From the NCBI GenBank assembly GCA_902571235.1, contig CACGBI010000007.1, positions 1 through 51,162 on the forward strand: a DNA stretch of 51,162 nucleotides. The letters are read 5' to 3'. Below are positions 39,300-50,607 of the stretch, one piece after another. How positions within the stretch are numbered: the stretch's first letter is position 1; every line of letters begins with the position of its first letter. Below the pieces are notes generated by a model that was not told where the DNA came from, searched no databases, and saw only the letters and a list, made by a program, of their open reading frames with translations. Source of the DNA: an uncultured Pelagibacteraceae bacterium. GTDB taxonomy: Bacteria > Pseudomonadota > Alphaproteobacteria > Pelagibacterales > Pelagibacteraceae. The translations under genes were made by a program, and so were the position numbers.

Positions 39300-40345
39300 T
39301 GTCTGAAATAAAACTTGGGATTATTGGTGGTGGACAATTAGGAAGTATGCTTTCAATTGCTGCAAAAAAATTGAATATTAAAATTATAATTTTTTGTGAT
39401 GATCAAAATGCACCTGCACAAAATTTTTGTGATGAATTTATTTACAGTAAATATAATAATAAAGAAAAAATGTATGAGTTTGCAAGCAAAGTAGATATAA
39501 TAACTTATGAATTTGAAAATATTCCTTTCGAAACTTTAAATGAATTAAATAAATTAAAATCTGTCTTACCAAAACCATCAGTAAACCGTTTAATTCAACA
39601 TAGATTAGCAGAAAAAGATTTTATCAATAAATTAAATATTAGAACTACTAGATATGTGCACATTGAAAATAAAGAAGATCTTTTACCTTTAAGTGATTTT
39701 TTACCTGGAATATTAAAGACAACAACTATGGGGTATGATGGCAAGGGACAATATCCAATTAAAAATTTAAGTGAAATTGACTCTTTAAATATAAATTTTG
39801 AAAATGATTATATATTAGAAAAATTAGTTAAATTAAAAAAAGAAATTTCTGTTATAATTACCCGCTTTAGTAATAATAAATATGAAATTTACGAACCAAT
39901 AGAAAATATTCATGAAGAACAGGTGTTAAGACGTTCTAAAATTCCAGCAGAAATTAATGAAAAAATTTTTAAACAATCAAAAGATTGGGCAATATTAATT
40001 GCTGAAGAATTAAAATATATTGGAACTCTTTGTGTGGAATTTTTTATTGATCGTAATGAAAATTTATATGTTAATGAAATTGCTCCAAGAGTTCATAATT
40101 CTGGTCACTTGACCATTAATGCTTACAATGTGAGTCAATTTGAAAACCATATAAGGGCTGTGTGTTCTCTAGATCAAATTGCAATAAAAAAAATATCTAA
40201 TGCTGAAATGATAAATCTTATTGGAGATCAAATAATTCCTTTTCGTGAAAATCCTAAAATCAAAGACAATCAATTTCTTTTTGACTATCTTAAAAAAGAT
40301 ATTAAGGAAAAAAGAAAAATGGGTCATTTAACTACTTTAAAATAA
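39299..40345 (+). CDS. purK: 5-(carboxyamino)imidazole ribonucleotide synthase
   Basis: IGIIGGGQLGSML, GILKTTTMGYDGKGQ, VNEIAPRVHNSGHLTI. Confidence 0.94.
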   Translation: MSEIKLGIIGGGQLGSMLSIAAKKLNIKIIIFCDDQNAPAQNFCDEFIYSKYNNKEKMYEFASKVDIITYEFENIPFETLNELNKLKSVLPKPSVNRLIQHRLAEKDFINKLNIRTTRYVHIENKEDLLPLSDFLPGILKTTTMGYDGKGQYPIKNLSEIDSLNINFENDYILEKLVKLKKEISVIITRFSNNKYEIYEPIENIHEEQVLRRSKIPAEINEKIFKQSKDWAILIAEELKYIGTLCVEFFIDRNENLYVNEIAPRVHNSGHLTINAYNVSQFENHIRAVCSLDQIAIKKISNAEMINLIGDQIIPFRENPKIKDNQFLFDYLKKDIKEKRKMGHLTTLK

Positions 40346-40813
40346 ATGTTTAGATTAATTGAGGGTAATTTTGATCATCCTAAAGTAAATCAGCTTTTAA
40401 AAAAACATTTTATTGAGTTAAGAGCTGCTTCACCTGAAGGAAGTGCTCATGTTTTGGATATTCCAGGTCTTAAAGTGCAATCAATAAAGTTTTGGAGTCT
40501 GTGGATAGATGATCAATTAATAGGTTGTGGAGCTTTGAAATTTCTAGATCAAAATCATGGTGAATTCAAATCTATAAGAATCCATGACGATTTTAGAGGC
40601 AAAGGAAATGGTATTAAAATAATTAATCATTTAATTGAAGAGGCTAAAAAACATAATATAACTAGAATAAGCATTGAAACTGGAGCAGGTAAATTTTTTG
40701 CACCAGCAAGAAAATTATTTGATGTTTGTGGATTTAAACCCTGTCCTCCTTTTGCCCATTATAAAGAGGATATAAATTCACTTTATTTAACCAAACATTT
40801 AGACAACAATTAA
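40346..40813 (+). CDS. GNAT family N-acetyltransferase
   Basis: KSIRIHDDFRGKGNGIKIINHLIEEAK acetyl-CoA binding motif. Confidence 0.85.
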   Translation: MFRLIEGNFDHPKVNQLLKKHFIELRAASPEGSAHVLDIPGLKVQSIKFWSLWIDDQLIGCGALKFLDQNHGEFKSIRIHDDFRGKGNGIKIINHLIEEAKKHNITRISIETGAGKFFAPARKLFDVCGFKPCPPFAHYKEDINSLYLTKHLDNN

Positions 40814-40930
40814 AACTTTATTGCTGTCAATTAATCTATTTTGTTGACAAATCTCTCAATTTTATAAACAAAGCGTACTTTACTTAATTATAAGTAATAA
40901 ATTAATATAACAAAAAGTAAGAAGATAAAT

Positions 40931-41137
40931 ATGAGTCTACAAGGAAAAGTAAAATGGTTCAATCCAACCAAAGGTTTTGGTTTTATTGAAAGAGAAGATA
41001 AAGAAAAAGATGTGTTTGTACATGTTTCAGCTGTAAGAGATGCTGGTATGAACGGTTTAGATGAGGGTCAAGCTTTGACTTTCGATGTTGAAGATGGTCC
41101 TAAAGGTCCTTCAGCAGTTAACTTAAAAACTGCATAA
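40931..41137 (+). CDS. csp: Cold-shock domain protein
   Basis: [31 protein letters not shown] (RNP1/RNP2). Confidence 0.97.
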   Translation: MSLQGKVKWFNPTKGFGFIEREDKEKDVFVHVSAVRDAGMNGLDEGQALTFDVEDGPKGPSAVNLKTA

Positions 41138-41155
41138 TTTTCATTATATCAATTG

Positions 41156-41209
41156 TTGGCTATAAAAATTTTAAGAACTCTTGAATGAGACTTATTTTTT
41201 TGTAGCCAA
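41156..41209 (+). terminator. Long stem-loop downstream of csp
   Basis: TTGGCTATAAAAA-N28-TTTTTGTAGCCAA (13-bp stem, one wobble). Confidence 0.5.
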
Positions 41210-41236
41210 TAATCTTTTCTTAAATATATTATTAAA

Positions 41237-41983
41237 ATGATCGGTATACTTGGAGGGATGGGCACTCAAGCAGGTCTAGACTTCTGTAATAAACTTGCAA
41301 TTTTAAATAGGGGAAAAATCGATCAAGAGTACCCATTATTTTTACTGTATAATAAAGCTAACATTCCCGGAAGACCTGAGTCTATCGGGGTTCATACTGG
41401 AAACTTATCAAATAGGTTAGTAAATAAAAAAAGTAAAAAAAAATATTTATTAGTCTTAAAAAGTTTACTCAAAGGTTGTCAATTACTAAAAAAAAGTAAA
41501 TCTAAATTTATTGTTATACCGTGTAATACTGCTCACTATTGGTATGATGATTTGATAAAAAAAATAAAATTACCCATAATTAATATGCCTAAGGAAGTTT
41601 TTAATCATACGGTCAAAAAGTGTAAAATAAATTCAACTATTGGGTTACTCGCTACAGAAGGGACTTTAAGGACCGGTGTATATAATAAATTTTTCGATAA
41701 AAAGTATAATCTTATTTATCCTAACTCTTTACTTCAAAAAAAATCAGTTAACAAAGCAATTAAATTAGTAAAGATGGGTAATGTAAAAACAGCTAGTAAA
41801 GTGATTAAACCTGCAATTGATTTTTTGATAAAAAAAAAATGTAAAAAAATAATTCTTGGATGTACAGAATTGCCAATCGCAATTTTTGCATTCAAATCTT
41901 TTAAAAATATTAAAACATCAAAAATTTTCCTAGATCCAAATTTAATATTAGCTCAGGCAGCTATGAAAAAATATAAGAAATAG
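41237..41983 (+). CDS. Aspartate/glutamate racemase family protein
   Basis: IGILGGMGTQAGLDF; catalytic Cys in VIPCNTAHYW and ILGCTELPIAI. Confidence 0.88.
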   Translation: MIGILGGMGTQAGLDFCNKLAILNRGKIDQEYPLFLLYNKANIPGRPESIGVHTGNLSNRLVNKKSKKKYLLVLKSLLKGCQLLKKSKSKFIVIPCNTAHYWYDDLIKKIKLPIINMPKEVFNHTVKKCKINSTIGLLATEGTLRTGVYNKFFDKKYNLIYPNSLLQKKSVNKAIKLVKMGNVKTASKVIKPAIDFLIKKKCKKIILGCTELPIAIFAFKSFKNIKTSKIFLDPNLILAQAAMKKYKK

Positions 41984-41992
41984 TCATAGTCA

Positions 41993-42430
41993 ATGCCGTC
42001 TAAAGAGAAACCATACGTATTATATGTTGCGGAGTTAATCTATTCAGAAGTTTGCGAAATCAAGAAAAAAAATCCTTATTTAAATAATGTTGATGCTATC
42101 GAGGCTTTTATAGGTTCTGATACTTATATTTATATAAGTTCTGGTAAATTTCATGATGAATGGTTTGAAAAGTTAAAAAAAAATAAATTTATTGACCCAA
42201 AAACAAAAAAAAAAATCCCTGATGAAACAATAAGATTATTACAGGTCCAAAAAGATGCGGTGATAAAACAATTAATACAATTTCCAGATTTATATTTTGC
42301 TAAAAGTCATTATCCATTAGAATTATCTCAAAGGGCATTTGACCACTTATGGAGAATGTGTGAAAGCTATGAATTGTGGTGTAAAGAAACTAAGCAGGAA
42401 AATTTGATATATCTTAATATTATTGAGTAA
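41993..42430 (+). CDS. Hypothetical protein (145 aa)
   Basis: ORF only. Confidence 0.55.
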   Translation: MPSKEKPYVLYVAELIYSEVCEIKKKNPYLNNVDAIEAFIGSDTYIYISSGKFHDEWFEKLKKNKFIDPKTKKKIPDETIRLLQVQKDAVIKQLIQFPDLYFAKSHYPLELSQRAFDHLWRMCESYELWCKETKQENLIYLNIIE

Positions 42431-42737
42431 TATTATTAAGATTGAGCTTTTTTCTTGTCATTTTTATTCTATTTTCAACTAACTTTCTTAATTCTTTATT
42501 AAGGTTATTTTGTTTATTCTTTTTATCGATCTCTTGTTTGACCAATGTTAATGAGTTTTTTCCAGTTGTTTTTTTAATACTTTGATCAATTAAGAACTGT
42601 GCGCTAGCTTTATATATATTACCAGAAGTAAGAGCTGTTAAGCCAGGTCCAATCACAGACAAAAATGAAATAAAACCTGTTAAAAAGAAAAGTGAAATTA
42701 ACAATGTAAAAATTTTTGCAATTCTCAAACTCATCAC
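42420..42737 (-). CDS. Hypothetical membrane/secreted protein (105 aa)
   Basis: N-terminal TM/signal segment. Confidence 0.5.
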   Translation of the reverse strand: MMSLRIAKIFTLLISLFFLTGFISFLSVIGPGLTALTSGNIYKASAQFLIDQSIKKTTGKNSLTLVKQEIDKKNKQNNLNKELRKLVENRIKMTRKKLNLNNITQ

Positions 42738-42837
42738 TAAATTTTATGTGATTTGAAGGTCTAATTCTATTAGTAAATAGTTCATTTTAGGTGTTGATTT
42801 ATTTGATTTTACTGAATTTATTAGTTTATAAAATATA

Positions 42838-43686
42838 ATGATAAGAATATTTCCTTTAATATTTGTTCTATTGTGGTCTTCTGCTTTTATTACAACTAAA
42901 CCGCTTATTGATAATAGTGATCCATTTTCAGCTCTTGCTTTTAGATTTTCAATAGTAACATTAGGATTCTTTTTATTTTCCTTATACACAAAACAAAAAA
43001 TTCTAGTAAATAAAAAAAATTTTATTGAGTCATTTTTCAGTGGTGTTCTTTTTCATGGACTTTATTTAGGTGGAGTTTTTTTTTCAATTTCAAAAGGAAT
43101 GCCAACAGGAATAGCTGCGCTAATAGTGACTCTTCAACCAATCCTTACTAATGCATTAAGTGGACCCATATTAAATGAGAAAGTAACTATTAAACAGTGG
43201 ATTGGGGTTTTGCTTGGCTTTTCTGGTGCAATTCTTGTTATTGGTTTGGATATTGGCTCAAATATTCCAGTAGTTGGTTTAATTGCAACTATAATAGCTC
43301 TAGTTGCGATTACTTCATCAACTATTTGGCAAAAGAAACTAAGTAATAATTTACCTTTGTCTGTAAGCAATATGTATCAAGCTTTAGGAGGAGTAACATT
43401 TCATATCTTAATTATAATTTTTTTTGCAAAACCCTATATTGATTTTACGCAAACATTTATCATTGCTATGAGCCATCAAATATTTTTGGTATCGTTTGGT
43501 GCTTTTACTATATTAATGTATTTAATAAAAAAAAACTCAGCAAGTAAAACTGTTTCAATATTTTTTTTAATTCCAGCTACATCTGCTTTTATGGCTTGGC
43601 TTTTTTTAAATGAAAACTTGACTAATTTAGATCTTTTAGGTTTTTTTATAACCACAATAGGTGTTTATATCGCTACTCGTGATTAA
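42838..43686 (+). CDS. DMT (EamA) family transporter
   Basis: 282 aa with about ten TM segments; LLWSSAFITTKPLID, EamA duplication. Confidence 0.88.
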   Translation: MIRIFPLIFVLLWSSAFITTKPLIDNSDPFSALAFRFSIVTLGFFLFSLYTKQKILVNKKNFIESFFSGVLFHGLYLGGVFFSISKGMPTGIAALIVTLQPILTNALSGPILNEKVTIKQWIGVLLGFSGAILVIGLDIGSNIPVVGLIATIIALVAITSSTIWQKKLSNNLPLSVSNMYQALGGVTFHILIIIFFAKPYIDFTQTFIIAMSHQIFLVSFGAFTILMYLIKKNSASKTVSIFFLIPATSAFMAWLFLNENLTNLDLLGFFITTIGVYIATRD

Positions 43687-43692
43687 AAATAC

Positions 43693-44280
43693 TTATAATG
43701 ATTTAAAACCAAATTCTAAAGATGCGTCTGTAATAGAGTGATACAAAGATTCTCCAAAACTTCTTAAAGCGAACAATCTTACTTTATTAGGATTGTCATT
43801 CAACATGTCAACAGTAAAAGCTATTCCATTGTAAATAGAATTTATTGAATTATTTTTTGCCAATGTATTAAAATTAAAAGGACACCCTTTCTTTAAAATT
43901 TCTTTTACTTCATGTCCTTCTATTTGAATTATAGCTCTTGAATGAGATAGGTCTGTTACAGCAAAATCTGTTTCTTGAAAATTTTGTAAAATAATTTTTA
44001 ACAAATCTTTTTTTGTTGAAACTAAAAGCCAATTTTTTGGTCCATTCCACAATATTCTTGTATCATTATTATTTACCACTAATAATGGCTCATCTTTTAA
44101 TCTTAAACCATCAATGTCAACAGTTTCAAAAGAAACTGTAGAATTTTTATACTGAACTATTTGAACAATTAATAAATTATTTATTTCAGAAATTTTTAAA
44201 AGATCATTTTCATTTTTGCCTTCATGATCACCAAATTTACCTGTTGAATGAACATTTGCTAAAGCTGACATTGAACTCAT
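43693..44280 (-). CDS. soxG: Sarcosine oxidase subunit gamma
   Basis: position after sox[25 protein letters not shown]. Confidence 0.85.
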   Translation of the reverse strand: MSSMSALANVHSTGKFGDHEGKNENDLLKISEINNLLIVQIVQYKNSTVSFETVDIDGLRLKDEPLLVVNNNDTRILWNGPKNWLLVSTKKDLLKIILQNFQETDFAVTDLSHSRAIIQIEGHEVKEILKKGCPFNFNTLAKNNSINSIYNGIAFTVDMLNDNPNKVRLFALRSFGESLYHSITDASLEFGFKSL

Positions 44281-47273
44281 GATCTAACTCTTTCACCTTT
44301 TGGATCAACATAATGTGAAGAAACTATTTCAACTGGTATTACTTTATTTTTGAGTGGTGACATTACAAATAATTTTTCTCCAATCATGTTTTTTCCATCT
44401 TTCAATATTGCTAATGAAAATGGATTATCATGCTCAACACTCCAGCAAGACGCTGAGATATAACCTAATTTTGGATTTGGTAATGGTGCATTTGAATCTT
44501 TGACTAAATGTGATCCCTCTGGAATACTTGTTTTTTTGTCTAAAGGAACAACACCTACAACTTTTTGCCTATCATCAGCTGTAAATGCCTTTCTAGTTAA
44601 AGATCTTTTTCCAATAAAATCTTTCTTTTTACTTAGTAGACCCTCTAGAGAATTGTCATAAGGAATTGTTCTTCCATCAAGCTCTGATCCTGCTACGTGT
44701 CCCATCTCAATTCTTAAAGTTGATAATGCCTCTGTGCCGTATGGTTGAATTTTGAATTCTTGACCAACTTCCATAATTTTTTCCCACATAAAGTTTCCAT
44801 TATCTGACTCAACATTAACTTCATATGCTAGCTCGCCAGAAAATGAGATTCTAAAAATTCTAGCCTTTACCCCAAACAAATCTCCCTCCATATAACCCAT
44901 AAAAGGTAAACCCTCATTTGATACATCGGAGTTTGGAAATAGTTTTTGCAATAAATCCCTTGATTTCGGTCCGGCTATTGCTGCCCCTGCCCATTGTTCT
45001 GTACTTGAAACTACATTCACGTTTAATTCTGGCCAGACTAGTTGTAAATAATATTCTAAATGCGAAAGAACATTTGCAGCTTGTGCAGTGGTGGTAGTCA
45101 TATGATAATGATTTTCAGAAATTCTTGTAGTTGTTCCATCATCCATAACAATTCCATCTTCTCTCAACATTACACCGTACCTTGCTTTACCCACTGGCAA
45201 CTTTAACCATGCATTGGTATAAACTCTATTAAGCAGTTCTGCGGCATCTGGACCTTTGATATCTATTTTTCCTAATGTAGTCACATCACAAACACCTACA
45301 TTTGTTCTTACATTTTTTGCTTCTCTTTTTGATCCTTCAAATAAATTTTCCTGATCTTGTTTGTAGTATCTAGGTCTTAACCACACACCTGCATCAACAA
45401 AAACTGCATTATTTTTTTCATGCCAAGAATGCATAGGTGATTTTCTTGTTGGCTTTGAATGCTTTCCAACTTCTCTTCCTACAATTGCTCCAATAGAAAC
45501 TGGTGTGTACGGTGGTCTAAATGTTGTATGACCAACTGCAGGCACAACTTTATTTTCAATTTTTGACACTAGTTGTAAACCATTAAGATTACTTGTTTTG
45601 CCTTGATCAGTAGCCATTCCAAGAGTTGTATATCTCTTGACATGTTCGATTGATCGATATCCTTCTTTTAAAGCAATTTCTATATCTGATACCGCAACAT
45701 CATTTTGAAAATCTAAAAATCGTTTATAATTTTTACCTTTGGGAAGTGGTACACACCAAAACTTATCATGAACAGTTGATTTTTTTTCAACCACGTTTGG
45801 AAAAGAAATTTTATTATCTTTATTAGTAATTTCTTTTGATAATTTATGACCAGTTTCAAATGAACTTTTTAAAGTTTCATCTAAAGTATAAGTTCCATTT
45901 GCAGCACCTAAAGTAGTTTCATTTTGTTTTGATATTCCCGGAACAAATGCATCTATATCATCTTTAAATTTTGTTTTATTTCCTGATTGTGAAGCTAAAT
46001 GTATTGTTGGAGTCCAGAAACCAGAAACACAAATACAATCACAATTAATATTTTCTATTACACCTAGTTGTTCTTTATCATCAGAAATTTTTGCTATATC
46101 TGCTGATTTTACTTTCTTGTAACCTTGAGCAGCTACCACTACATAAGAAAATTTTATATTTATTCCTAAATCAATTGCCTCATCAACTATTTCAGATTTT
46201 GGATTTTTTCTTGTATCTAAAATAACAGGGTCAACTCCATTTTTTTTAAATTCGATTGCTGTTTCATATCCGCTATCATTATTTGTAAATATTAATGGAT
46301 TTTTTCCAACTAATACTCCATAAACTTTAAGATATTCTTTCGCAGCTGATGAAAGCATCACTCCTGGTGTATCATTGTTACCAAATACAATTGGTCTTTC
46401 AATAGATCCAGAGGAAATTAAAACCTCTTTTGCTCTTATATACCAAAGTCTTTGTTTTGGATGAAATTTCTTGGTTTTTGGTAAGTGATCACTTATTCTT
46501 TCAGACATCACTAACATATTATGATCATAGTAACCAAAGACTTGAGATCTATTTTTTACTGTCACGTTAGGCATTTCTTTAAGCTCAGAAATAATTCCAT
46601 CAGCCCATTCTTTGCCTGATTGATTGCCTATATTTACCTCACTGGTTAATAGTGTTCCACCAAACCTAGATTTATCTTCTGCTAAGATTACTCTAGCACC
46701 ATTCTTAGCTGCAGCATAAGCGCTTGCTAATCCAGACGGTCCAGATCCAGTAATCAATAAATCACAATATTCATATTTATGTTCATACCTTTCTTTGTCA
46801 TGTTTTATAGACGCAACCCCAAGACCAGCTGCTTTTCTTATAAATGGCTCGTAAATTTTAAACCAAAAGCTTTTTGGCCACATAAAAGTTTTGTAATAAA
46901 ATCCTGCAGGAAGAAATATCTTTAAAAAATTATTTATAGCTCCAATATCAAAATTAACACTGGGCCAACAGTTTACACTTGTTGCCTCTAAGCCATCAAA
47001 AAGTTCTTGTTCAGTAGCTTTTATGTTTGGTTCAGTTTCACCATTTCTATATAATTGTACAATTGCATACGGTTCATCAACTCCAGCACCAAAAAAACCT
47101 CTGGGCCTATGATACTTGAAGCTTCTACCCACCAAATGAACTCCATTTGCAATTAACGCTGATGCTAAGGTGTCTCCCTCATAACCATAATAATTTTTTC
47201 CATTGAACTTAAATGAAATTTTTTTATCTCTATTAATTAATCCTACATTTTCTAATCTAAACGGCTGTGTCAT
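44277..47273 (-). CDS. soxA: Sarcosine oxidase subunit alpha
   Basis: 998 aa; [43 protein letters not shown] motif [23 protein letters not shown]-terminal GcvT domain. Confidence 0.95.
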   Translation of the reverse strand: MTQPFRLENVGLINRDKKISFKFNGKNYYGYEGDTLASALIANGVHLVGRSFKYHRPRGFFGAGVDEPYAIVQLYRNGETEPNIKATEQELFDGLEATSVNCWPSVNFDIGAINNFLKIFLPAGFYYKTFMWPKSFWFKIYEPFIRKAAGLGVASIKHDKERYEHKYEYCDLLITGSGPSGLASAYAAAKNGARVILAEDKSRFGGTLLTSEVNIGNQSGKEWADGIISELKEMPNVTVKNRSQVFGYYDHNMLVMSERISDHLPKTKKFHPKQRLWYIRAKEVLISSGSIERPIVFGNNDTPGVMLSSAAKEYLKVYGVLVGKNPLIFTNNDSGYETAIEFKKNGVDPVILDTRKNPKSEIVDEAIDLGINIKFSYVVVAAQGYKKVKSADIAKISDDKEQLGVIENINCDCICVSGFWTPTIHLASQSGNKTKFKDDIDAFVPGISKQNETTLGAANGTYTLDETLKSSFETGHKLSKEITNKDNKISFPNVVEKKSTVHDKFWCVPLPKGKNYKRFLDFQNDVAVSDIEIALKEGYRSIEHVKRYTTLGMATDQGKTSNLNGLQLVSKIENKVVPAVGHTTFRPPYTPVSIGAIVGREVGKHSKPTRKSPMHSWHEKNNAVFVDAGVWLRPRYYKQDQENLFEGSKREAKNVRTNVGVCDVTTLGKIDIKGPDAAELLNRVYTNAWLKLPVGKARYGVMLREDGIVMDDGTTTRISENHYHMTTTTAQAANVLSHLEYYLQLVWPELNVNVVSSTEQWAGAAIAGPKSRDLLQKLFPNSDVSNEGLPFMGYMEGDLFGVKARIFRISFSGELAYEVNVESDNGNFMWEKIMEVGQEFKIQPYGTEALSTLRIEMGHVAGSELDGRTIPYDNSLEGLLSKKKDFIGKRSLTRKAFTADDRQKVVGVVPLDKKTSIPEGSHLVKDSNAPLPNPKLGYISASCWSVEHDNPFSLAILKDGKNMIGEKLFVMSPLKNKVIPVEIVSSHYVDPKGERVRS

Positions 47274-47542
47274 TATGAAATTTCCTGATTAGCTTTTAAA
47301 GTTTTAAAAATTTCATGAGTTGCTGTGTCTCTCTCTACTTTTATCCATTGGCGACAACCCGATAAATGTTGCCATAACTCCCAATGTTTTCCTCTTAAGC
47401 TTTTTCTATTATAAACAAAATCATCCCACTCTTGATCAGATACTTCTTTACCTAATTCAGGTCTTTTTATTGTGGCATCTCCTCCATAAGAAAATTCATT
47501 TTGTGATCTCATTCCACAATGAGGACATTTAATATGAAGCAT
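47273..47542 (-). CDS. soxD: Sarcosine oxidase subunit delta
   Basis: IKCPHCGMRSQNEFSYGGDA; GKHWELWQHLSGCRQW. Confidence 0.95.
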   Translation of the reverse strand: MLHIKCPHCGMRSQNEFSYGGDATIKRPELGKEVSDQEWDDFVYNRKSLRGKHWELWQHLSGCRQWIKVERDTATHEIFKTLKANQEIS

Positions 47543-48799
47543 TTATGAAATCCAAGTTTTTGTTCCAAGTCCTTTTTCATCTAATAAGTGACCTGTATTA
47601 AATCTATTTAAATTATACCCAGCATTTAGTTCATGTACTCTGTCTTGTGCAATTGTATGAGCAAATGTCCAACCAGATGCTGGTGTTGCTTTGAATCCAC
47701 CATAACACCAACCACAATTTAAATATAAACCTTCAATGTGGGTTTTATCAATTATTGGAGAACCATCCATAGACATATCCATTATACCGCCCCAAGTTCT
47801 AAGCATTTTTAATTTGCTGAGGAATGGCATCATTGCAATACCTTCGGTTAAAACATGTTGTAAAGTAGGCAAGTTTCCTCTTTGAGCATAACTGTTATAT
47901 CCATCTAAATCACCACCCATTACCATTTCACCTTTGTCTGATTGACTAATATAAAAATGTCCAGCACCAAAAGTAACTACTCTATCTAAAACTGGTTTTA
48001 CTGGTTCAGATACACATGCCTGTAAAAGATGTGTTTCAATTGGTAGTCTCATATTTAATTTTTCAGCTAATATATTTGTGCTGCCCGCAACACATAAACC
48101 AATTTTTTTTACTTTAATATCTCCACGTGATGTTCTAACGCCTTTTATTTTTCCACCAGTGACTTCAAATCCAGTAACTTCACAATTTTGAATTATATCA
48201 ACTCCCATTGAGTCTGCTTGGCGTGCATAACCCCAAGCTACCGCATCATGTCTAGCTGTACCTGCGCTAGGCTGCATTAATCCACCAAATATTGGAAATC
48301 TAACATTTTCAGAAAAGTCTGCCATTGGGATGATTTCTTTAACTTGTTCTCTGTTTAAAAGAACAGCATCAATTCCATTTAATCGCATTGAATTTCCTCT
48401 TCTTGCGTAAACATTCATTTGCGCATCAGAGTGAGCAAGGTTTATAATTCCCCTTGGAGAGAACATTACATTATAATTTAAATCTTGGCTCATCCTTCTC
48501 CAAAGATCCATTCCAAATTCACTAAACAATGCATTATCATCATGCATATAGTTTGATCGAATTATTGTAGTATTACGACCTACATTGCCTCCACCAATCC
48601 ATCCTTTTTCAATGATGGCAACATTAGTAATATTATGCTCTTTTGCGAGGTAATATGCTGTTGCTAAACCATGGCCTCCACCTCCGATAATGACTACATC
48701 ATACTCTTTTTTAGGAGTTGGGTCTTTCCAAGCAAGGTCCCAATTCTCATGGTTAGAGAAAGCATTTTTGATTAAATTAAATACTGAATATTTTTGCAT
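47543..48799 (-). CDS. soxB: Sarcosine oxidase subunit beta
   Basis: VVIIGGGGHGLATAYYLAKEHNITNVAIIEKGWIGGGNVGRNTTIIRSNY. Confidence 0.95.
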   Translation of the reverse strand: MQKYSVFNLIKNAFSNHENWDLAWKDPTPKKEYDVVIIGGGGHGLATAYYLAKEHNITNVAIIEKGWIGGGNVGRNTTIIRSNYMHDDNALFSEFGMDLWRRMSQDLNYNVMFSPRGIINLAHSDAQMNVYARRGNSMRLNGIDAVLLNREQVKEIIPMADFSENVRFPIFGGLMQPSAGTARHDAVAWGYARQADSMGVDIIQNCEVTGFEVTGGKIKGVRTSRGDIKVKKIGLCVAGSTNILAEKLNMRLPIETHLLQACVSEPVKPVLDRVVTFGAGHFYISQSDKGEMVMGGDLDGYNSYAQRGNLPTLQHVLTEGIAMMPFLSKLKMLRTWGGIMDMSMDGSPIIDKTHIEGLYLNCGWCYGGFKATPASGWTFAHTIAQDRVHELNAGYNLNRFNTGHLLDEKGLGTKTWIS

Positions 48800-48924
48800 A
48801 TTAGAATTTTATAATAATGAATATAAATTGTTCGTATTTTTTTTATATATATTATTTAGATATTTCCAAAGGCTTTAAAAAGAGATACTAATCATCAAAT
48901 TTTAAAAATTACAAAGGATCCTCA

Positions 48925-50607
48925 ATGAGTGAAGTAAAATCAGATATCCAAATAGCAAGAGAAGCAAAAATGCAACCAATAAAAGACATATTGGCTAAAA
49001 TTAATGTTCCAGATGAAAGTACAGCTTTTAGTCCAATGGGGAGACATATAGCAAAAATAAACTTGGAATATCTAAATTCAATTAAAAAAAAGGATGGTAA
49101 TTTAATTTTGGTAACTGCAATTACACCAACACCAGCTGGCGAAGGTAAAACCACAACTTCAGTTGGGCTAAATGACGGTTTAAATAAAATTGGAAAGAAA
49201 TCTATTGTTTGTCTTAGAGAGCCAAGTCTTGGTCCCTCTTTTGGAATGAAAGGTGGTGCTGCTGGGGGAGGATATGCTCAAGTTGTACCCATGGAACAAA
49301 TTAATTTACACTTTACTGGTGACTTCCATGCGATCACCTCAGCACACAATTTATTGTCAGCCTTAATTGATAATCATATTTACTGGGGGAACAAACTTAA
49401 TATTGATGTTAGAAGAGTAGTTTGGAAAAGAGTAATGGATATGAACGACAGATCTTTAAGATCAATTGTTGTTGATCTTGGTGGTGTGGCCAATGGTTAT
49501 CCTAGACAAGATGGTTTTGATATTACTGTAGCATCTGAAATTATGGCAATCTTTTGCTTAGCCACTGATTTAAAGGATTTAGAAAATAGAATTGGAAATA
49601 TTACAATTGGTTATACCAGAGATAAAAAAGCAATTTGTGCAAAAGACCTAAACGCTCAAGGTCCAATGACTGTATTATTAAAAGAAGCAATTAGACCTAA
49701 TGTGACACAAACTTTAGAAAATAATCCTGCAATTATTCATGGTGGACCATTTGCAAATATTGCTCATGGATGTAATTCAGTTATTGCTACTAAAGCTGGT
49801 TTAAAACTTGCAGATTATGTTGTAACAGAAGCTGGTTTTGGTGCTGATCTTGGAGCTGAAAAATTTTTAGATATAAAATGTAGAAAATCAGGAATTAAAC
49901 CTGACTGTGTAGTAATAGTGGCAACTATAAGAGCTTTGAAAATGCATGGTGGTGTGCCAAAAGATGAATTAAAAAATGAAAATGTCGATGCTCTAAAAAA
50001 AGGTCTAGTAAATTTAGAAAGACACATCAATAATACAAGAAAATTTGGTCTTCCAGTAACAATTGCTGTAAATCACTTTATAACAGATACTGATAAAGAG
50101 ATGAATACACTTCTTGATTTTTGTAAAACTCAAGGAGTTAAAGCTTCAAAATGTACTCATTGGTCTAATGGTGGAGAAGGAACTAAAGAGTTAGCAAAAA
50201 ACGTTGCTGAAATATGTGAGGATAAAAAAAACACATTCAAATATTTATATGAAGACAACCTACCTTTATTTAAAAAAATAGAAAAGATTGCACAAGAAAT
50301 TTATCATGCAAGTGAAGTTGTTGCAGATACTAAAATTAGACAACAATTAAAAGACTTTGAGGAAAAAGGTTATGGAAAACTTCCTGTTTGTATTGCTAAA
50401 ACTCAATATAGTTTTTCTACTGACCCTAATCTTAAAGGAGCACCTACTGGACATGTATTGCCAGTTAGAGAAGTGAGGCTATCTTCAGGAGCAGAGTTTA
50501 TAGTTGTTGTTTGTGGAGAAATAATGACCATGCCTGGTTTACCTCGTGTTCCAGCTGCCGACTCGATTAAGTTAAATGATAAAGGCGATATAGAAGGTTT
50601 GTTTTAA
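48925..50607 (+). CDS. fhs: Formate-tetrahydrofolate ligase
   Basis: [42 protein letters not shown]. Confidence 0.97.
   Translation: MSEVKSDIQIAREAKMQPIKDILAKINVPDESTAFSPMGRHIAKINLEYLNSIKKKDGNLILVTAITPTPAGEGKTTTSVGLNDGLNKIGKKSIVCLREPSLGPSFGMKGGAAGGGYAQVVPMEQINLHFTGDFHAITSAHNLLSALIDNHIYWGNKLNIDVRRVVWKRVMDMNDRSLRSIVVDLGGVANGYPRQDGFDITVASEIMAIFCLATDLKDLENRIGNITIGYTRDKKAICAKDLNAQGPMTVLLKEAIRPNVTQTLENNPAIIHGGPFANIAHGCNSVIATKAGLKLADYVVTEAGFGADLGAEKFLDIKCRKSGIKPDCVVIVATIRALKMHGGVPKDELKNENVDALKKGLVNLERHINNTRKFGLPVTIAVNHFITDTDKEMNTLLDFCKTQGVKASKCTHWSNGGEGTKELAKNVAEICEDKKNTFKYLYEDNLPLFKKIEKIAQEIYHASEVVADTKIRQQLKDFEEKGYGKLPVCIAKTQYSFSTDPNLKGAPTGHVLPVREVRLSSGAEFIVVVCGEIMTMPGLPRVPAADSIKLNDKGDIEGLF

Noticed and set aside
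40844-40868. csp promoter TTGACA ... TATAAA
   Set aside because: TTGACA is clear but spacing to TATAAA is about 13 nt, too short to call confidently; left unannotated.
48800-48924. Possible regulatory RNA in the soxB/fhs divergent spacer
   Set aside because: AT-rich with no recognised riboswitch core or convincing stem; probably a plain divergent promoter.
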